Notes: a model not told the origin generated them from the letters alone. A stretch of DNA of 64,000 bases from Deinandra increscens subsp. villosa (GCA_039602395.1 JBCNJP010000023.1:91660177-91724176), one strand, 5' to 3'. Counted from the first letter of the stretch, positions 11,837 through 23,971 are shown. A program made the numbers and translations.

Positions 11837-12131
11837 GAGTAAATTGCCATTTTTGTTCCTATGGTTTGCTCAAAATTACCAATTTAGTCTAGTAGTTTAA
11901 AAATTGCTAATTTCGTCTCTGTGATTTGCAAAAATTGCCAATTAAGTCCAAAACCATCAATTTTTTTGGACTGAATTGACATTTTTTGCAAAACCACAGG
12001 GACGAAATAAGCAATTTTTATAATATTTTAGACTGAATTAGCAATTTTTTCAAATCACATGGACGAAATTGACAATTTTAAACTATTAGACTAAATTGGC
12101 AATTTTGAATAAATCATAGGGACGAAAATTC
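11837..12131. mobile_element. Fold-back MITE, Mutator-like, 295 bp
   Basis: A 9 bp target duplication, TAATTTTTA, lies at 11828-11836 and 12132-12140. The two halves are inverted copies built from TTTGTCC...GTGGTTTGC / GCAAACCAC...GGACGAAA-type blocks, so the whole element folds back on itself. The duplication length points to the Mutator superfamily. It starts about 140 bp beyond the HIPP poly(A) signal. Confidence 0.75.
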
Positions 12132-12140
12132 TAATTTTTA

Positions 12141-13060
12141 TCTCATATTTCTATCTTTAAACATTTTAAGTATTTATATCTCTAAAATTTAAAGTTATAT
12201 AAATTTGTGTTTTTTACTTCGTTAACACAAAAAAATACACACTATTCATTGTCGGTTTTAGTTATAGTTATTTTATTTTAATTTTTATCTTTTATATATT
12301 GGTGAATGAAATAGGTTCGATTTTAAGATTGATTTTACATCGATACAAATCATTTTGTACCGGTTCAAAATAATCGATCGGACCGGTTTCAAAACAGATT
12401 CGATTTCTCGTTTTTCTTTTTGCACCTCTAGTACTAACAACTCATTTCTTGAAACATCACCTCGCATATAAAGTAGTTTTTAATGGGCTTTGAAATTTAT
12501 TTATTGTTGCCATGTAGTTGTATCATGTATGAGTTATGACCCACTAGTTGTCCACCACATTATTATTATATTATTATTAACTTTTTATTATAAAGTCAAC
12601 AATGTAATGTAAAATAATATATATTTTATTTTAATATAGTCGAGATCTAAATATGGACGCACCATCAAAATTTATGGTTGCTTACGGGTAGTTTAAATAA
12701 ATCTTGATTTTTAGATTCCATTTTAATATGACCTTGAGTTTTAAAAAAATAATAAAGAATTTATGTATGTTTTATATAGTTTGGACCTTGTATCATCTAA
12801 CAGAGTTATGTTCAAATTATAAGCTTCTTAAATCTAAGAAGGATTATGGGTCTAACACGTGTTTTCCGATTATTTTTAAGAGTATGTTTTAGATTGTTGT
12901 GTAATATGTATTTATCATTGTGTTTTATGTTTTAACTCATTTGATATTAGTTTTTTTATTGTTTTTTAGGTGCTAGATAAATTTGTTATTATATATATAT
13001 CAATTGACAAATCTTAGGTGTACTCACATTTGGCACTATTCATACGAACGTGGCATTTTG
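12141..13060. other. AT-rich intergenic stretch
   Basis: No convincing coding sequence, RNA gene or repeat boundary is seen. Short frames at 12285 and 12704 lack any recognisable domain. Confidence 0.5.
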
Positions 13061-13067
13061 CATGTAA

Positions 13068-13077
13068 GCCACGTGGC
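13068..13077 (+). promoter_or_regulatory. Palindromic G-box
   Basis: GCCACGTGGC is a perfect palindrome with the CACGTG core bound by plant bZIP and bHLH factors. It lies about 200 bp upstream of a CT-rich leader-like region, so it may belong to the promoter of the split host unit. Confidence 0.5.
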
Positions 13078-13110
13078 AGCCACGGTTTTTTATTTATTTT
13101 TTTCTTTTTT

Positions 13111-13152
13111 TCTTAATGGGCAATTTGGGAGGTGGGTTGTGACTCACCACAC
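13111..13152 (+). repeat. Direct repeat also present at 28207-28251
   Basis: A block of about 35 bp centred on CAATTTGGGAGGTGGGTTGT and continuing GACTCACCACA occurs here and again at 28221-28251, one mismatch apart. Without the retrotransposon the two copies would be only about 1.1 kb apart, bracketing the leader and intron-like host sequence. Confidence 0.7.
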
Positions 13153-13254
13153 TCTCACCGATGGCTTCCACGTTGTTATCTTACCACACACATGTCAGAT
13201 ACGTGTATATTGATTAAGAGGGTGGAGAGATAGTTGTTTGGTTTATTTTATTAT

Positions 13255-13475
13255 TTACATAGATTTACATAGAAACCCTATTATTCTCTCTCCCTCAAGA
13301 ACTGTTCTTTCTCATCCTCCTTTTCTCTCTCTCTGAAGAACCGTTCTTCTCTACAAAGTTATCATCGTCGTCGCCCCATGGGTGATGGGCGTTATCATTT
13401 CTCCGGTGACGTAGAAGCGACCACGTCGTTGCTCCGGTGACGTTGAAGCGGCGGCGTTTTGGTCGTTTTCTCCGG
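13255..13475 (+). other. Possible first (5' UTR) exon of a host transcription unit
   Basis: CT-rich leader sequence (CTCTCTCCCTC, TTTTCTCTCTCTCTG) is followed by GC-richer sequence and a good splice donor, CCGGTGAGTTA, near 13473. The ATG at 13379 opens only 20 codons, so this looks like untranslated exon or a non-coding RNA start. Downstream intron-like DNA is interrupted by the Tekay-like element. No product can be named. Confidence 0.35.
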
Positions 13476-13552
13476 TGAGTTATATGGGTTTATCGTTTGC
13501 TTCTTGGTTTTCAAGTACTCGCATCTAAAACGATTTTCTTTGCTGTATTTAT

Positions 13553-13896
13553 TGCTGATATGTTGTGGGTTTTAAAATACAAAACTCACCCGAAAACGGG
13601 TTTTTGATCCCCTGGTGTTTTCAAGAACCTCAATTGTGTCGGTTTTGATTTGCTTTTGGGTTTCCAATAACCCAGATCTGAAACGAAATTGGAGTTTCTA
13701 TCTGTGGGGTTGCGAGTTGTTTGTGTTATTTAGCTCAGTGTTTGTGATTTCTTTTGGTCTGCTTTCGGGTTTTTTAAAAACCCAGATTTGGGTGCTGATA
13801 TGTTGTGGGTTTTAAAATACAAAACTCACCGAAAACGAGTTTTTGATCCCTGGTGTTTGCAAGAACCTCAATTGTGTCGGTTTTGGTTTGCTTTTG
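13553..13896 (+). repeat. Host 240 bp tandem repeat, second copy split by the Tekay insertion
   Basis: Unit A (13553-13792, starting TGCTGATATGTTGTGGG) is followed by unit B from 13793 with the same start. Unit B stops at 13896, where the retrotransposon begins, and resumes at 27919 to about 28033. The similarity across the junction confirms the insertion site independently of the target duplication. Confidence 0.85.
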
Positions 13897-16800
13897 TGTC
13901 ACACCCCGGTCAACGGTTTCGGGTGCGAGCGAGAATGGAATCATAGTCGAGGATACATAGAACACTTCTAATAATTTAAAAACTTCATAAAACATTAATT
14001 CGTTTCATTGCAGCGGAAAGAGTAGTGGAAACATCAATGTTTTACAACTTAAAAACATAAGTCTTAAACGATTATTAAAAGCTTAAAACAGTTAAATTGG
14101 ATAGTCAGGACTATGACTCCAGGGACAGGTCCGTTAGCAGTTGTAAGCCCCATTTGCATGTCTTCCAGAAGTCTTCTCAATTACCTAAGAAATCATGAAC
14201 ATAAAACGGGTCAACATAAAGTTGGTGAGGTTCACAGGTTTAGGACTCGATAGTTAAACAGTTGTAAACAGTTGTAAAACAGTTTCGGTATACTTAAATA
14301 TTATCAGGGTTTATTGTTGTGGTTGTATGATCTCACCTGAACCTTGATTTCAAATACTAACAGTTTACCCACCCGGCATCTCTTGCCCAGAGATGTTAAA
14401 CAGTGCAGAATAACTGACGTGTACCCCCAGACAATCCGGAGTCAGAACTGGAGCTACCAGTTAGGGTAGGGTTGTCAACCCAAATAGATCTACTCACTAG
14501 CTATCGTTTCGTACAGAACTAATTGAAATCAATTAATGATGGGATTTTCGGTTGTACAAACGTTTATAACGATAATGTACCAAGTTGGGCAATCAGTAAG
14601 AGAACAAGTAGTCATACGGCTAACAAGTAAACCATAATATTAAGTAAAAAGCATTTAATCGGTTTTCATGATTTCTCCCCCAAGTATAAAGCAGTTAAAA
14701 GGAAAAGGGGCCGTGAAACTCACAGTTTTAGCAGATAAGCGGTATTTAAGCAGCAAAGGACGGTAGCACGTAACGCCCTAAATAATTTAAATAACATATG
14801 CATAAGGTCTATGATCATTTGAGTAACATACGTCACCCAAGTGATACCGGTCAAGTCTTGACGATTTAAGTCCGTTCGTATTATCGAAAGCTCGTTATCT
14901 TGTATTTATTTATTAAATACATTTATGGTTATTTATATTTATGTTCAATAAATATAAACAAATAATCGTTTTCAATAATTAAATCAAGTCCTGAACATTG
15001 AGTAAAAGAAAAATAATAATGTTTATTATTATTTTCACAAGTTCGAATAATTATTTAAATTAAATTTACTTATTCGATTTGTTAATCTTGCAAGTTATAA
15101 TTATTTTTAATAATTATGATTAACAATCCTTTGATGAATAAAACAAAGTTTAAGTTTCCTTACAAATAATTATTTGTCAAAATAATTATTAACGTTTGTT
15201 TTATTTTATAAAACATACATCTTTAAGAAAATCATTTAAGGTTTTTAACATTTAATCATTTCCAAAGGTTGATTAATAATTCAAGTTTATGAAATATTTT
15301 AATAGAAAATGTTGATAAGAATATTTACGACGACGCTTGGATTTATAACGTTTGGTTCATAAAACTTGTCTTTTATATAAAATCTTCAACGAGCGTTGGT
15401 TCATTTTTGGATACTTTGTTTTCAACAAAGTAACATTAAAAGCCTTTGAAGATATTCAAACAAATGATTTGTCTTGGTTTATTTTTATAAAAATCTTTTA
15501 TGAAAACATTTATTTTCAAGTGTGACTTTTTATAAAAATGTCCATTTCTAGCAAGTTTCAAGAAAGGTTAAAACTTGTAATAAATCCAAGTATTTATGTC
15601 AAATTAATCATTTGACATAAATATTATTCTTATCAAATCTAGCATTTATTTTTATTCTTTTTGTCCATTCATTAAATCATTTGACATAAATTCATTTCTT
15701 ACTAAATCTAGTAAGAACATATATTCCTTTTGTCCATTTTTATAAATCACTAGTTACTTTAGTGATTTAGGTTTATTTTTAAAGTCCATGGTTCTTATAT
15801 ATTTGTTTATTATAATTTCATGTAACAAGTTAACATAATATAACATGGTTTATATATAGTTAGTTAACATTTTTACTAATCATCATGAAATAATAAAAAT
15901 CAACCAACATTCATGTGTTGGGACCAAATATATAATTAAATGCAATCTACTAACATAAAATGTTAGGACAATAAAATGTAAATCTACTAACACAAATACT
16001 TGTGTTAGGACCAAAAGTAAATAATAACAAGTAACATTATTTAGTCTTTTAACTTAAGGTTATGTAAATTGTATATGAGTAACCATGATGATCTTGGGTG
16101 CACTTGAATACTTTCCATAGATTTCTTCAAGTGTTTCACCCCATTCTCTTGGCTACTTTAAGTTCCTAGAACACCATGAGAATGTTTAAAGATCATAAGA
16201 AGAATGGAGGTTAAGAAGAGAGACTTTGATGATTAACTCAATATACATTCACATTTTATTATGAAGAGGCTTGGATTTGCAAGCAACTAACTATGAAATC
16301 CTTGGATTTCATAAGTATGATCAAGGTGCACATATGCTACTATCCAAAAGGTTTCACAATGTGTTTCACCAAATGATCTTAAAAGAATGGAGGTTAAGAG
16401 AAAGAGTTGTGTTAGTTGTTTCTTGCAAACCAAGCGTTCAAACATAAAGATTAGAAGTTTTGATCATGGTGGTTAGTTGTCAAGACTTGGGGTTTTCATT
16501 TGGGTGGTGAATCATGATAGAAAATATAGATGAAGAGGGGTTTAGAATACTCACAAGGATGTGAGAAGAAAACCGAAAAAGGGGGGTGGGTGGCGGTGGT
16601 CCGGCACGGCGGAGGACGGCGGCGGCGGTGGCCGGTTGGTGGTCCGGCGGTGGGGCTGGGGTCTTCTCGGCCGAAAGAGGGGAGGAGAGGGGAGAGAGTG
16701 GAGGTGTTGGTGTGTTGGGTGCAAGGGAACAAGGTGGGGGCTTGGCTCCTCTTTATACTAAAGTTTAGCATAATTACCCATTGGGTAATTATGTGTTGTC

Positions 16801-17823
16801 ATCTCCCCCTTAATCCCTAGCTAAACCCAAGAGTTAGTCAATTGTTTTTATAAGTTTTATAAAATCTAGGGGCTTTTATAAAATATAAGTGAGTTAGGAG
16901 TTAATAAAAATCATAACTTTTTAAAATATAAAACAATTATATTTTATCAAATTGGATGGTGATTTTTATTTTATAAATGTTGTTAACCCAAGTTTTTATA
17001 AAAACATAAGTGGTTTAAAAGATTGGTTAAGTTTTATAAAAACTTGTTAAACATGTGGGCTTCCAAACAATTAGTTAGATTTATTTGAGATTGGGCCTAA
17101 GCCCAATCGGTCTCTATTTGAAAGAATGGGCCGAAGCCCATTCGTTTTTGGATATGGACTGGGCCGAAGCCCAGTCGGGTTTCACAAGAGGGACTGGGCC
17201 GAAGCCCAGTCGAGTTTACGTGTGGGACTGGGCCGAAGCCCAGTTGGGGTCGCGAGGCGGATTGGGCCGAAGCCCAATCGGGTTTGTGATGCGGGCCGCG
17301 AAGAAAAGAAAAGAAGCATTGGGCCGGGTTCGGCCCAATGTGTCTCGGACCTCGGGTCGGGTTTCCGGCTTCGGGGTTTTACTCGACTAGTTGTCACGAG
17401 CGTTCGGTTAAATTTTCGGGTGATTCCGGACATTTTTGAGTTTATTGGGCTTACCGGGCCCAATAGGATGAATGGTTTGGAATTCGGCTAAGTCTTGACA
17501 ACGTAACACTTGTTTTAAGTTCGTAAAATGTTTTAAGTTCATGAAATGACTTAACAGTTTCGGATCGTTTTGATAAAATATAAAATGTCAAATTTTATAT
17601 TTATTTTCTTAGTGTTGAAATTCCATATTTAATTTTACGACGGACGTTATATTTTACGTACGTGTATATTCTAGTTTAAACGCGGAAATTTGAAGTCGGT
17701 TAATCATTTAACTATCACAGTTAATCATGTATTAAAGCAGTAAATCACATAACTAATACGTAATTTAAAAGTCAACGAAAGTCAACGGAGAGAGGTTTGA
17801 CCTGATTCGGACGGGTTGTCACA
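13897..17823 (-). repeat. 3' LTR of the Tekay-like element
   Basis: It runs TGTCACACC ... GGGTTGTCACA on the plus strand, so TGTGACA at both ends in the element's own sense. A minus-strand TATAAAG box (16751-16757) would separate a U3 of about 1.1 kb from a long R-U5 of about 2.8 kb. Short frames near 16496-16820 and 17085-17491 recur identically in the other LTR and are not considered genes. Confidence 0.95.
17090..17340. repeat. Array of seven short GC-rich hairpins in LTR U3
   Basis: Seven inverted repeats occur in 250 bp, at about 17090, 17124, 17157, 17192, 17225, 17260 and 17317. Most are variants of ACTGGGCCGAAGCCCAGT, a 7 bp stem with a short loop. The last is CATTGGGCC...GGCCCAATG. 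The array lies in U3 upstream of the TATA box, so it could be a transcription factor cluster (GGGCC / GGCCCA site II-like motifs) or a DNA structure. Confidence 0.85.
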
Positions 17824-17836
17824 TTCTCCCCCAGTT
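17824..17836 (-). other. Polypurine tract of the Tekay-like element
   Basis: The minus strand reads AACTGGGGGAGAA immediately before the 3' LTR. It primes plus-strand synthesis. Confidence 0.85.
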
Positions 17837-17867
17837 AGAAGAATTTCGTCCCGAAATTCAGTCTCGG

Positions 17868-20800
17868 TTACTGGTGGACTGCGACGTTCTCAAACAGGCG
17901 TGGATACTTTCGGCGCATTTGATCCTCGCGTTCCCACGTATACTCTGGTCCTCGTCTAGAGTTCCATCGTACCTTTACTATGGGAATGCGGCTATGCTTC
18001 AGCTGTTTGATTTCTCGATCAAGTATCTCCACGGGTTCCTCAATGAAGTGTAAGGTTTCGTCCACTTGAATCTCATCAAGAGGAACGATGAGCGTTTCAT
18101 CAGATAAGCATTTCTTAAGATTACAGACATGAAAGACATTGTGAACGCTGCTTAGCTCGGCAGGCAGGTTCAAACGATAAGCTACTGGTCCGATGGTTTC
18201 AGTAATTTCAAAGGGACCGATGTAACGAGGGTTGAGCTTTCCTCGTTTGCCGAACCGGATGACACCTTTCCAAGGTGACACCTTTAGCATGACACGATCA
18301 CCCTTCTTGAAGGCCAAGGGTTTTCGTCGGTTGTCGGCGTAGCTCTTTTGCCTGTCTCGGGCAGCTCTCAGGCGATCTCGGATCCGGAAGATTAATTCAG
18401 TCGTTTCGAAGATTAGCTCGGGTCCAGTCAACTGACTGTCGCCAACCTCATTCCAGCAGAGCGGAGATCTGCACTTTCTCCCATAAAGTGCTTCGAAAGG
18501 GGCGGCTTGGATGCTGGTGTGATAACTATTGTTATATGAGAATTCAGCAAGAGGGAGGTGCTCGTCCCACTTAGGTCCGAAATCTATCACACATGCTCTC
18601 AGCATATCCTCAAGCGTTTGGATCGTTCTCTCACTTTGGCCATCTGTCTGTGGATGGTAGGCAGTACTCATATCAAGTCGAGTACCCAAAGCTTTCTGTA
18701 GAGATTTCCAGAAATGTGCGGTGAATCGACTGTCTCGGTCGGATATGATGGATTTGGGCACACCGTGGCGCGAGACGACTTCCTTTATGTACAGCTTGGC
18801 TCGTCTATCCATCTTATCCTTCTCATTGACCGGTAAGAAGTGTGCTGACTTCGTTAATCGATCGACTATCACCCAGATAGCATCATAACCAGATCTAGAC
18901 TTAGGCAATTTTGTGATAAAGTCCATGGAAATCTCTTCCCATTTCCATTCAGGGATCACTGGTTGAGTCAACAATCCAGAGGGCTTCTGGTATTCGGCTT
19001 TGACCTTCGAACATGTTAAGCACTTGCCGACATAGGTGGCTATCTCGGCTTTCATGTTAGGCCACCAGAACTGTTTCTTCAGGCCGTGATACATCTTGTC
19101 TGATCCGGGATGAATGGAATATCTCGATTTGTGGGCTTCATCGAAAATCAATTGCCTTAACCCTCCATAGACAGGTACCCATAACCTATCCATGAAGACC
19201 CTGGTTCCATCAGGTTTCTCTTCTAGTTGCTTCTCCATTCCACGTAAACCTTCTTCAGTTAGGTTCTCTGGTTTCAGGGCTTCAGTTTGTGCGTCGCGCA
19301 CTTGAGAATTAAGGTTTGAGTGGATGGTCATGCCTAATGCTCGGACGCGGCGAGGTTTAGCATGTTCCTTCCTGCTTAAGGCATCGGCTACGACGTTAGC
19401 TTTGCCTGGATGATAACGAATCTCGCACTCGTAATCATTCAGCAGTTCCACCCAGCGGCGTTGTCTCATATTCAATTCCTTCTGATTGAAAATATGCTGG
19501 AGGCTCTTATGATCGGTGAATATGGTACATTGGGTACCATAAAGATAGTGCCTCCAGATTTTGAGAGCAAAGACGACGGCTCCGAGTTCTAAGTCATGAG
19601 TGGTATAATTCTTCTCGTGAATTTTCAATTGCCGTGATGCGTATGCGATGACCTTCTCTCGTTGCATCAATACACACCCTAAACCTTGATGCGAGGCATC
19701 GCAGTAGACAACGAAGTCTTCGATTCCATCAGGTAGTGACAGAATCGGGGCATCACAAAGCTTCTGCTTCAGTAACTGAAATGCTGCTTCAGTCTTGGCA
19801 TCCCATATAAATTTCTTATCTTTCTGGGTCAGGGCGGTGAGTGGCTGGGCTATCTTCGAGAAGTTCTCGATAAATCGGCGGTAATAGCCAGCAAGACCTA
19901 AAAATTGTCGAATCTCGGTTGGAGTCGTTGGCGTGCTCCAATCCTTGATTGCCTCAATTTTTGTGGGATCCACGTGGATTCCTCGATCATTGATCACATG
20001 GCCCAGAAAGTGAACTTCGCGAATCCAAAAGTCACATTTGGAAAACTTCGCGTAGAGTTCTTCCTTCTTCAGCAACTCCAGAATAAGTCTCAGATGTTGT
20101 TCGTGTTCTTCCTTACTACGGGAGTAGATAAGGATGTCGTCAATGAACACGATAACGAACTTATCCAGGTAGGGTTTGCATACGCGGTTCATCAGGTCCA
20201 TGAATACCGCAGGTGCGTTTGTCAAACCAAATGGCATTACGAGGAACTCATAATGGCCATAGCGTGTTCTGAATGCTGTCTTCGAAATGTCTTCATCTCT
20301 AACCCTGAGTTGGTGGTATCCTGATCTTAGGTCGATCTTGGAGTAGAAGCTCGACCCTTGAAGTTGGTCAAACAGGTCGTCGATCCTAGGGAGCGGGTAA
20401 CGGTTCTTTACAGTCAGCTTGTTCAGCTCCCGGTAGTCGATGCACATCCGAAAAGTTCCATCTTTCTTCTTGACAAATAGCACGGGTGCTCCCCACGGAG
20501 AGTGGCTTGGTCGGATGAAGCCTTTATCTAGCAATTCTTGCAATTGGCTAGATAACTCCTGCATCTCAGAAGGTGCCAGACGGTACGGGGATCTGGCTAC
20601 GGGGGCGGCACCTGGGGCTAAGTCAATGCGAAACTCCACTTGTCGCGTCGGCGGTAAACCTGGCAAGTCTTCGGGAAAGACTTCCGGGTATTCGCGGACA
20701 ACGGGAACATCGGCTATGTTCTTCTCCTTTGGTTTCTTCTCAGTTACGTGTGCTAGGATGGCCTGACATCCTTTACGAAGGAACTTTCGTGCCTTCATAC

Positions 20801-22425
20801 TAGATATGAGGTTTAGTTGGGTTCCACTCTTCTCGCCTTGTACGTTTAGAGTGTTGCCATCTTCGAGTGGCATCCTAACTAATTTCTCATGGCACACGAT
20901 TTCCGCACGGTTCTTAGATAACCAGTCCATGCCTATGATAACATCAAAACTTCCTAGTTCTACAGGCATCAAATCAATGCTGAAGGGATGATCGGAGAGT
21001 TCTAATGAGCAATTGGGATAAATAATGCTAGTTTCTACTAATTCTCCGTTTGCTAATTCTACTGTGAACTTAGTGTCTAAGGCAACAGGGGTAATTTCGA
21101 GTAATTGACCAAATTCGGTAGACACAAAGCTCCTATCAGCACCAGTATCGAATAAAACGGAAGCATAATGATTGTTTAGTAGAAACGTACCCGTCACCGT
21201 GTTGGGGTCACGGCGAGCCTCTCCGGCATTGATTACAAAGGCTCTTCCTCTAGCCTGATTCGGGTCCTGGTTTCCTGCCTTCGGGCAATCCTTCTTGTAG
21301 TGCCCGGTGGTTCCGCAACCGTAACAGGTGCGCTTCGGACAGTCCCGTGCTACGTGCCCTTTCGTCTTGCAGATGTTGCAGTAGACGTTGCCACAATCAA
21401 GTGTGTGGTGGAGATTGCACTTGTTGCACAGAGGTGCTCCACCGTTGTATCCAGTCTTTCGGACAACATGGGCAGGGGTAGTAGCAGCAAAGACCTTCAC
21501 AGTTTCAGCTTCCTTGGCAGGGGCCTTATCATCGCGGTTCCTCCAGAATCCGCGTTTCCGCTTGTTATCAGGTTTCTTGTTGGTGGGAGGAGTGGTACTG
21601 GTTTCAGGGGCCTTGTTCTCAGACTTCTTCTTGTCAAAGTTCACACCTTGACGGTTGGCTTGGTAAATCAGGTTGTGTGCCAGGCGCACAGCATCCTGAA
21701 AAGTCTGAGGGTTTGAGGAAAGGACATTCCCCTGAATATGAGGCGCAAGTCCCCAGATGTACCGTTCAATCTTCTTGTAGAGAGGAGTGATCATGGTCGG
21801 ACAGAGATGAGCGAGCTCACGGAACCTCTTGGTATAGCCGGCAACGTCGGCTCCGTTCATGGTGAGGTTCCAGAATTCAGCTTCGAGCTTCTGAAGCTCT
21901 TCTCTAGGGCAGTACTCATCGCGAAGCAGCTGTTTGAGCTCGTCCCAAGTCATGGCATAGGCCAAATCAGTCCCCATAGCATCGGCATGGGAGTTCCACC
22001 AGGTCAGAGCGCTATCAGTTAGAGCGCAGGTGGAATACTTGACCATGTACTGCTCGGGGCAGTTGCTTATGCGGAAGACGGACTCCATTTTCTCAAACCA
22101 GCGAACTAACCCAACAGCGCCTTCAGAACCCTTGAAATTTGAGGGTTTGCAGTTCATAAAGTCCTTGTATGAACATTCACGGGGGCCTGCAATTGTTAGA
22201 TTGAAACGTTGAATACAATTTAGGAAAATTGTAATCGAGTGTCTTTCTAACATTGGTTAATTCGTACTTACCGCGCGCCCCATTGTCGTTTTGACGCTGG
22301 GCTTCCGCAGCGGCAACAGTTTCTGCTACGCGATTAGCAATCATCTCCTCGATTTCCTCGGGAGTCATAGGGGGAGGAGGTGGAGGAGGTGAAGAGTTCC
22401 TGGTGGTTCGGCGTCTCGGTGGCAT
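17868..22425 (-). CDS. Gag-Pol polyprotein of the Tekay-like chromovirus
   Basis: Two exons are inferred, complement(17868..22186, 22272..22425), 1490 residues. The 85 bp intron has GT (22270-22271) and AG (22187-22188), and the split Gly codon restores the frame; a frameshift is the alternative. In order: a basic/proline-rich start, retrotransposon gag domain (about 60-230), two CCHC knuckles (about 321-334 and 339-352), protease with DTGA (about 398-401), reverse transcriptase with FIDD in place of YxDD (732-735), RNase H (from about 876), integrase with HHCC zinc finger (H1077, H1085, C1107, C1110) and catalytic D1140, D1201, E1237, and a C-terminal chromodomain (about 1434-1484). The chromodomain marks a chromovirus, a group that targets particular chromatin. 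No inactivating stop or frameshift is seen apart from the intron question. Confidence 0.92.
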
Positions 22426-22850
22426 GATTTTGCTTTAAGTTACAATTGTCAACATAAAGAAAAATTTAGATAATATGTAAATGGGGTTATTACATGCTCG
22501 AGAATAACTGCCACGACATACATCAACTGCCAAAACATTTTCACGCAACACAACCAAGAACATAAGATAGGAATGGTGAAGTGATACAACATGTCATAAC
22601 AATATAATTACACAATCACAACATAACTATAACATGAACATAACATAAACATACACATGAATCATAACATAACAAAAGATTTTTCCATAGCATAATCATC
22701 GGAATTCATACATCAAGTTTGTTACCATATTACAGATAAAACACATCCAAAATAACAAGTTTGCATCGTGGGCTCGCAGTCCCAATCCTGACTAATGCTA
22801 ACATGTTTCATCTATAAAATGGCTATCAAAAGATACTAGGTCTCATCTAC

Positions 22851-23780
22851 CTAGAATGCTGGTGGGGGTGGTGGAGGTCCTGGGGGCATGAAGAAGACCG
22901 GTGGCCTCTGGGTCAAGGCCTGGAGAGTGGCGAGAAGTCGTCCGGAGACGAACTCCAAGGCAGAGACTCTCCCCTGCAGCCTCTCGTGCGAGAGAAGCAG
23001 GTCAGTCGTGGCCATGCTGACCCCAGTCATGTGGGCATGGAGGGACTCCATGGCGCCGTCAGTGGCGCGCATGCGCCCGGTCAGCTCAGCCATCTGGTTC
23101 CTGAGGTGAAACACCTCAGTGGCTGCAGGTAGCTGACCGATATCGGCGTTCAGCTCCCCCAGATCGGCCTCAAGGCGTCTCAAACGAGCCACCAGTAATG
23201 GGACGGTGTCAGGGATGGGCTCGTGAGTAAAGGGCGAGATACCCAGAGGCACTCGGCGGAAGGGATCAGGAAGTGAGGACTCTCCCCGATCATAACAGCT
23301 CGGGAACTCCTCGATGATCCGCCAGTGCTGGATCTGGTCGGGTATCCAGGCGAGGTGGGGTAAATCGAACACCTGGCGCCGCTTGGGCGCGGGCTCACCA
23401 GAGGTACGTCGGACCTCCCTAGTCCGGGATGGGCCAGCTGCCCGTCCCGGGGTAAATCCCCGTCTGCCGCCACCAGGCGTGGCGACAAAGGTCTTCACAG
23501 ACCGATCTCGGCCTGCGAAGGGGTCGGCGGAGCTAGTGGCATCCGCAGTGGCTGCACCGCCAGCAGTGGCGGTGGGAGCAGGGTGGTCGGGGGTGTCGTC
23601 GGAGGTCCTACGCCTGATAGGACTCAAGAAACCTGCTGGTATAGGGTTCGGGCGTATGACTCCCACAGTGGCGCCCTCTGTCTCGGGGCTGGAAGGGATG
23701 TAGTCTTCGGGTGATGGCGTGTACTCAACACTGGGCTCCTCCTCAGAATCGGCAACGCAAATGACCTCTTTCGAAGCCAT
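22851..23780 (-). CDS. Extra ORF between 5' LTR and gag in the Tekay-like element, function unknown
   Basis: The frame is 309 residues from MASKEVICVADSEEE. An in-frame start 26 codons further upstream exists, but an AG acceptor-like TTTTCGCAG lies just before the chosen ATG, so a spliced leader is possible. The protein has an acidic Ser/Pro/Glu-rich N-terminus, an Ala/Thr-rich middle, a basic stretch with a PAPKRRQ nuclear-signal-like motif, a helical region of about 100 residues with heptad-like leucines (LVARLRRLEADLGELNADIG onward) likely to be coiled coil, and a polyproline end. No known enzymatic domain is recognised. It lies 425 bp upstream of gag on the same strand and is intact in a young element, suggesting it is used. 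It could be an accessory protein or a captured host sequence. Confidence 0.6.
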   Translation of the reverse strand: MASKEVICVADSEEEPSVEYTPSPEDYIPSSPETEGATVGVIRPNPIPAGFLSPIRRRTSDDTPDHPAPTATAGGAATADATSSADPFAGRDRSVKTFVATPGGGRRGFTPGRAAGPSRTREVRRTSGEPAPKRRQVFDLPHLAWIPDQIQHWRIIEEFPSCYDRGESSLPDPFRRVPLGISPFTHEPIPDTVPLLVARLRRLEADLGELNADIGQLPAATEVFHLRNQMAELTGRMRATDGAMESLHAHMTGVSMATTDLLLSHERLQGRVSALEFVSGRLLATLQALTQRPPVFFMPPGPPPPPPAF

Positions 23781-23971
23781 CACTGCGAAAATATTCCAAA
23801 AAGGAACTGTGTCAGTAACATCATGGTAAAGTGGTAACACATAAGTAAACATAAGCAAGCATATGAGGTCTTGACATGCAAATGGCAGCTTCGGAGTGGG
23901 TTATAGTCCAGGCTTGGTTTTTTTTTTGTTTTGTTTTGTTTGTTTGTTTATCCTGGTTCGCTATAACCACG

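Noticed and set aside
16496..17491. Several 60-120 codon frames in the LTR, such as a Pro/Thr-rich minus frame and Trp/Gly-rich plus frames
   Set aside because: They repeat identically in both LTRs, overlap each other in opposite strands and translate GC-rich hairpin repeats; no domain is recognisable.
19410..22212. Plus-strand frames of 60-140 codons opposite gag-pol
   Set aside because: They are antisense shadows of the conserved polyprotein.
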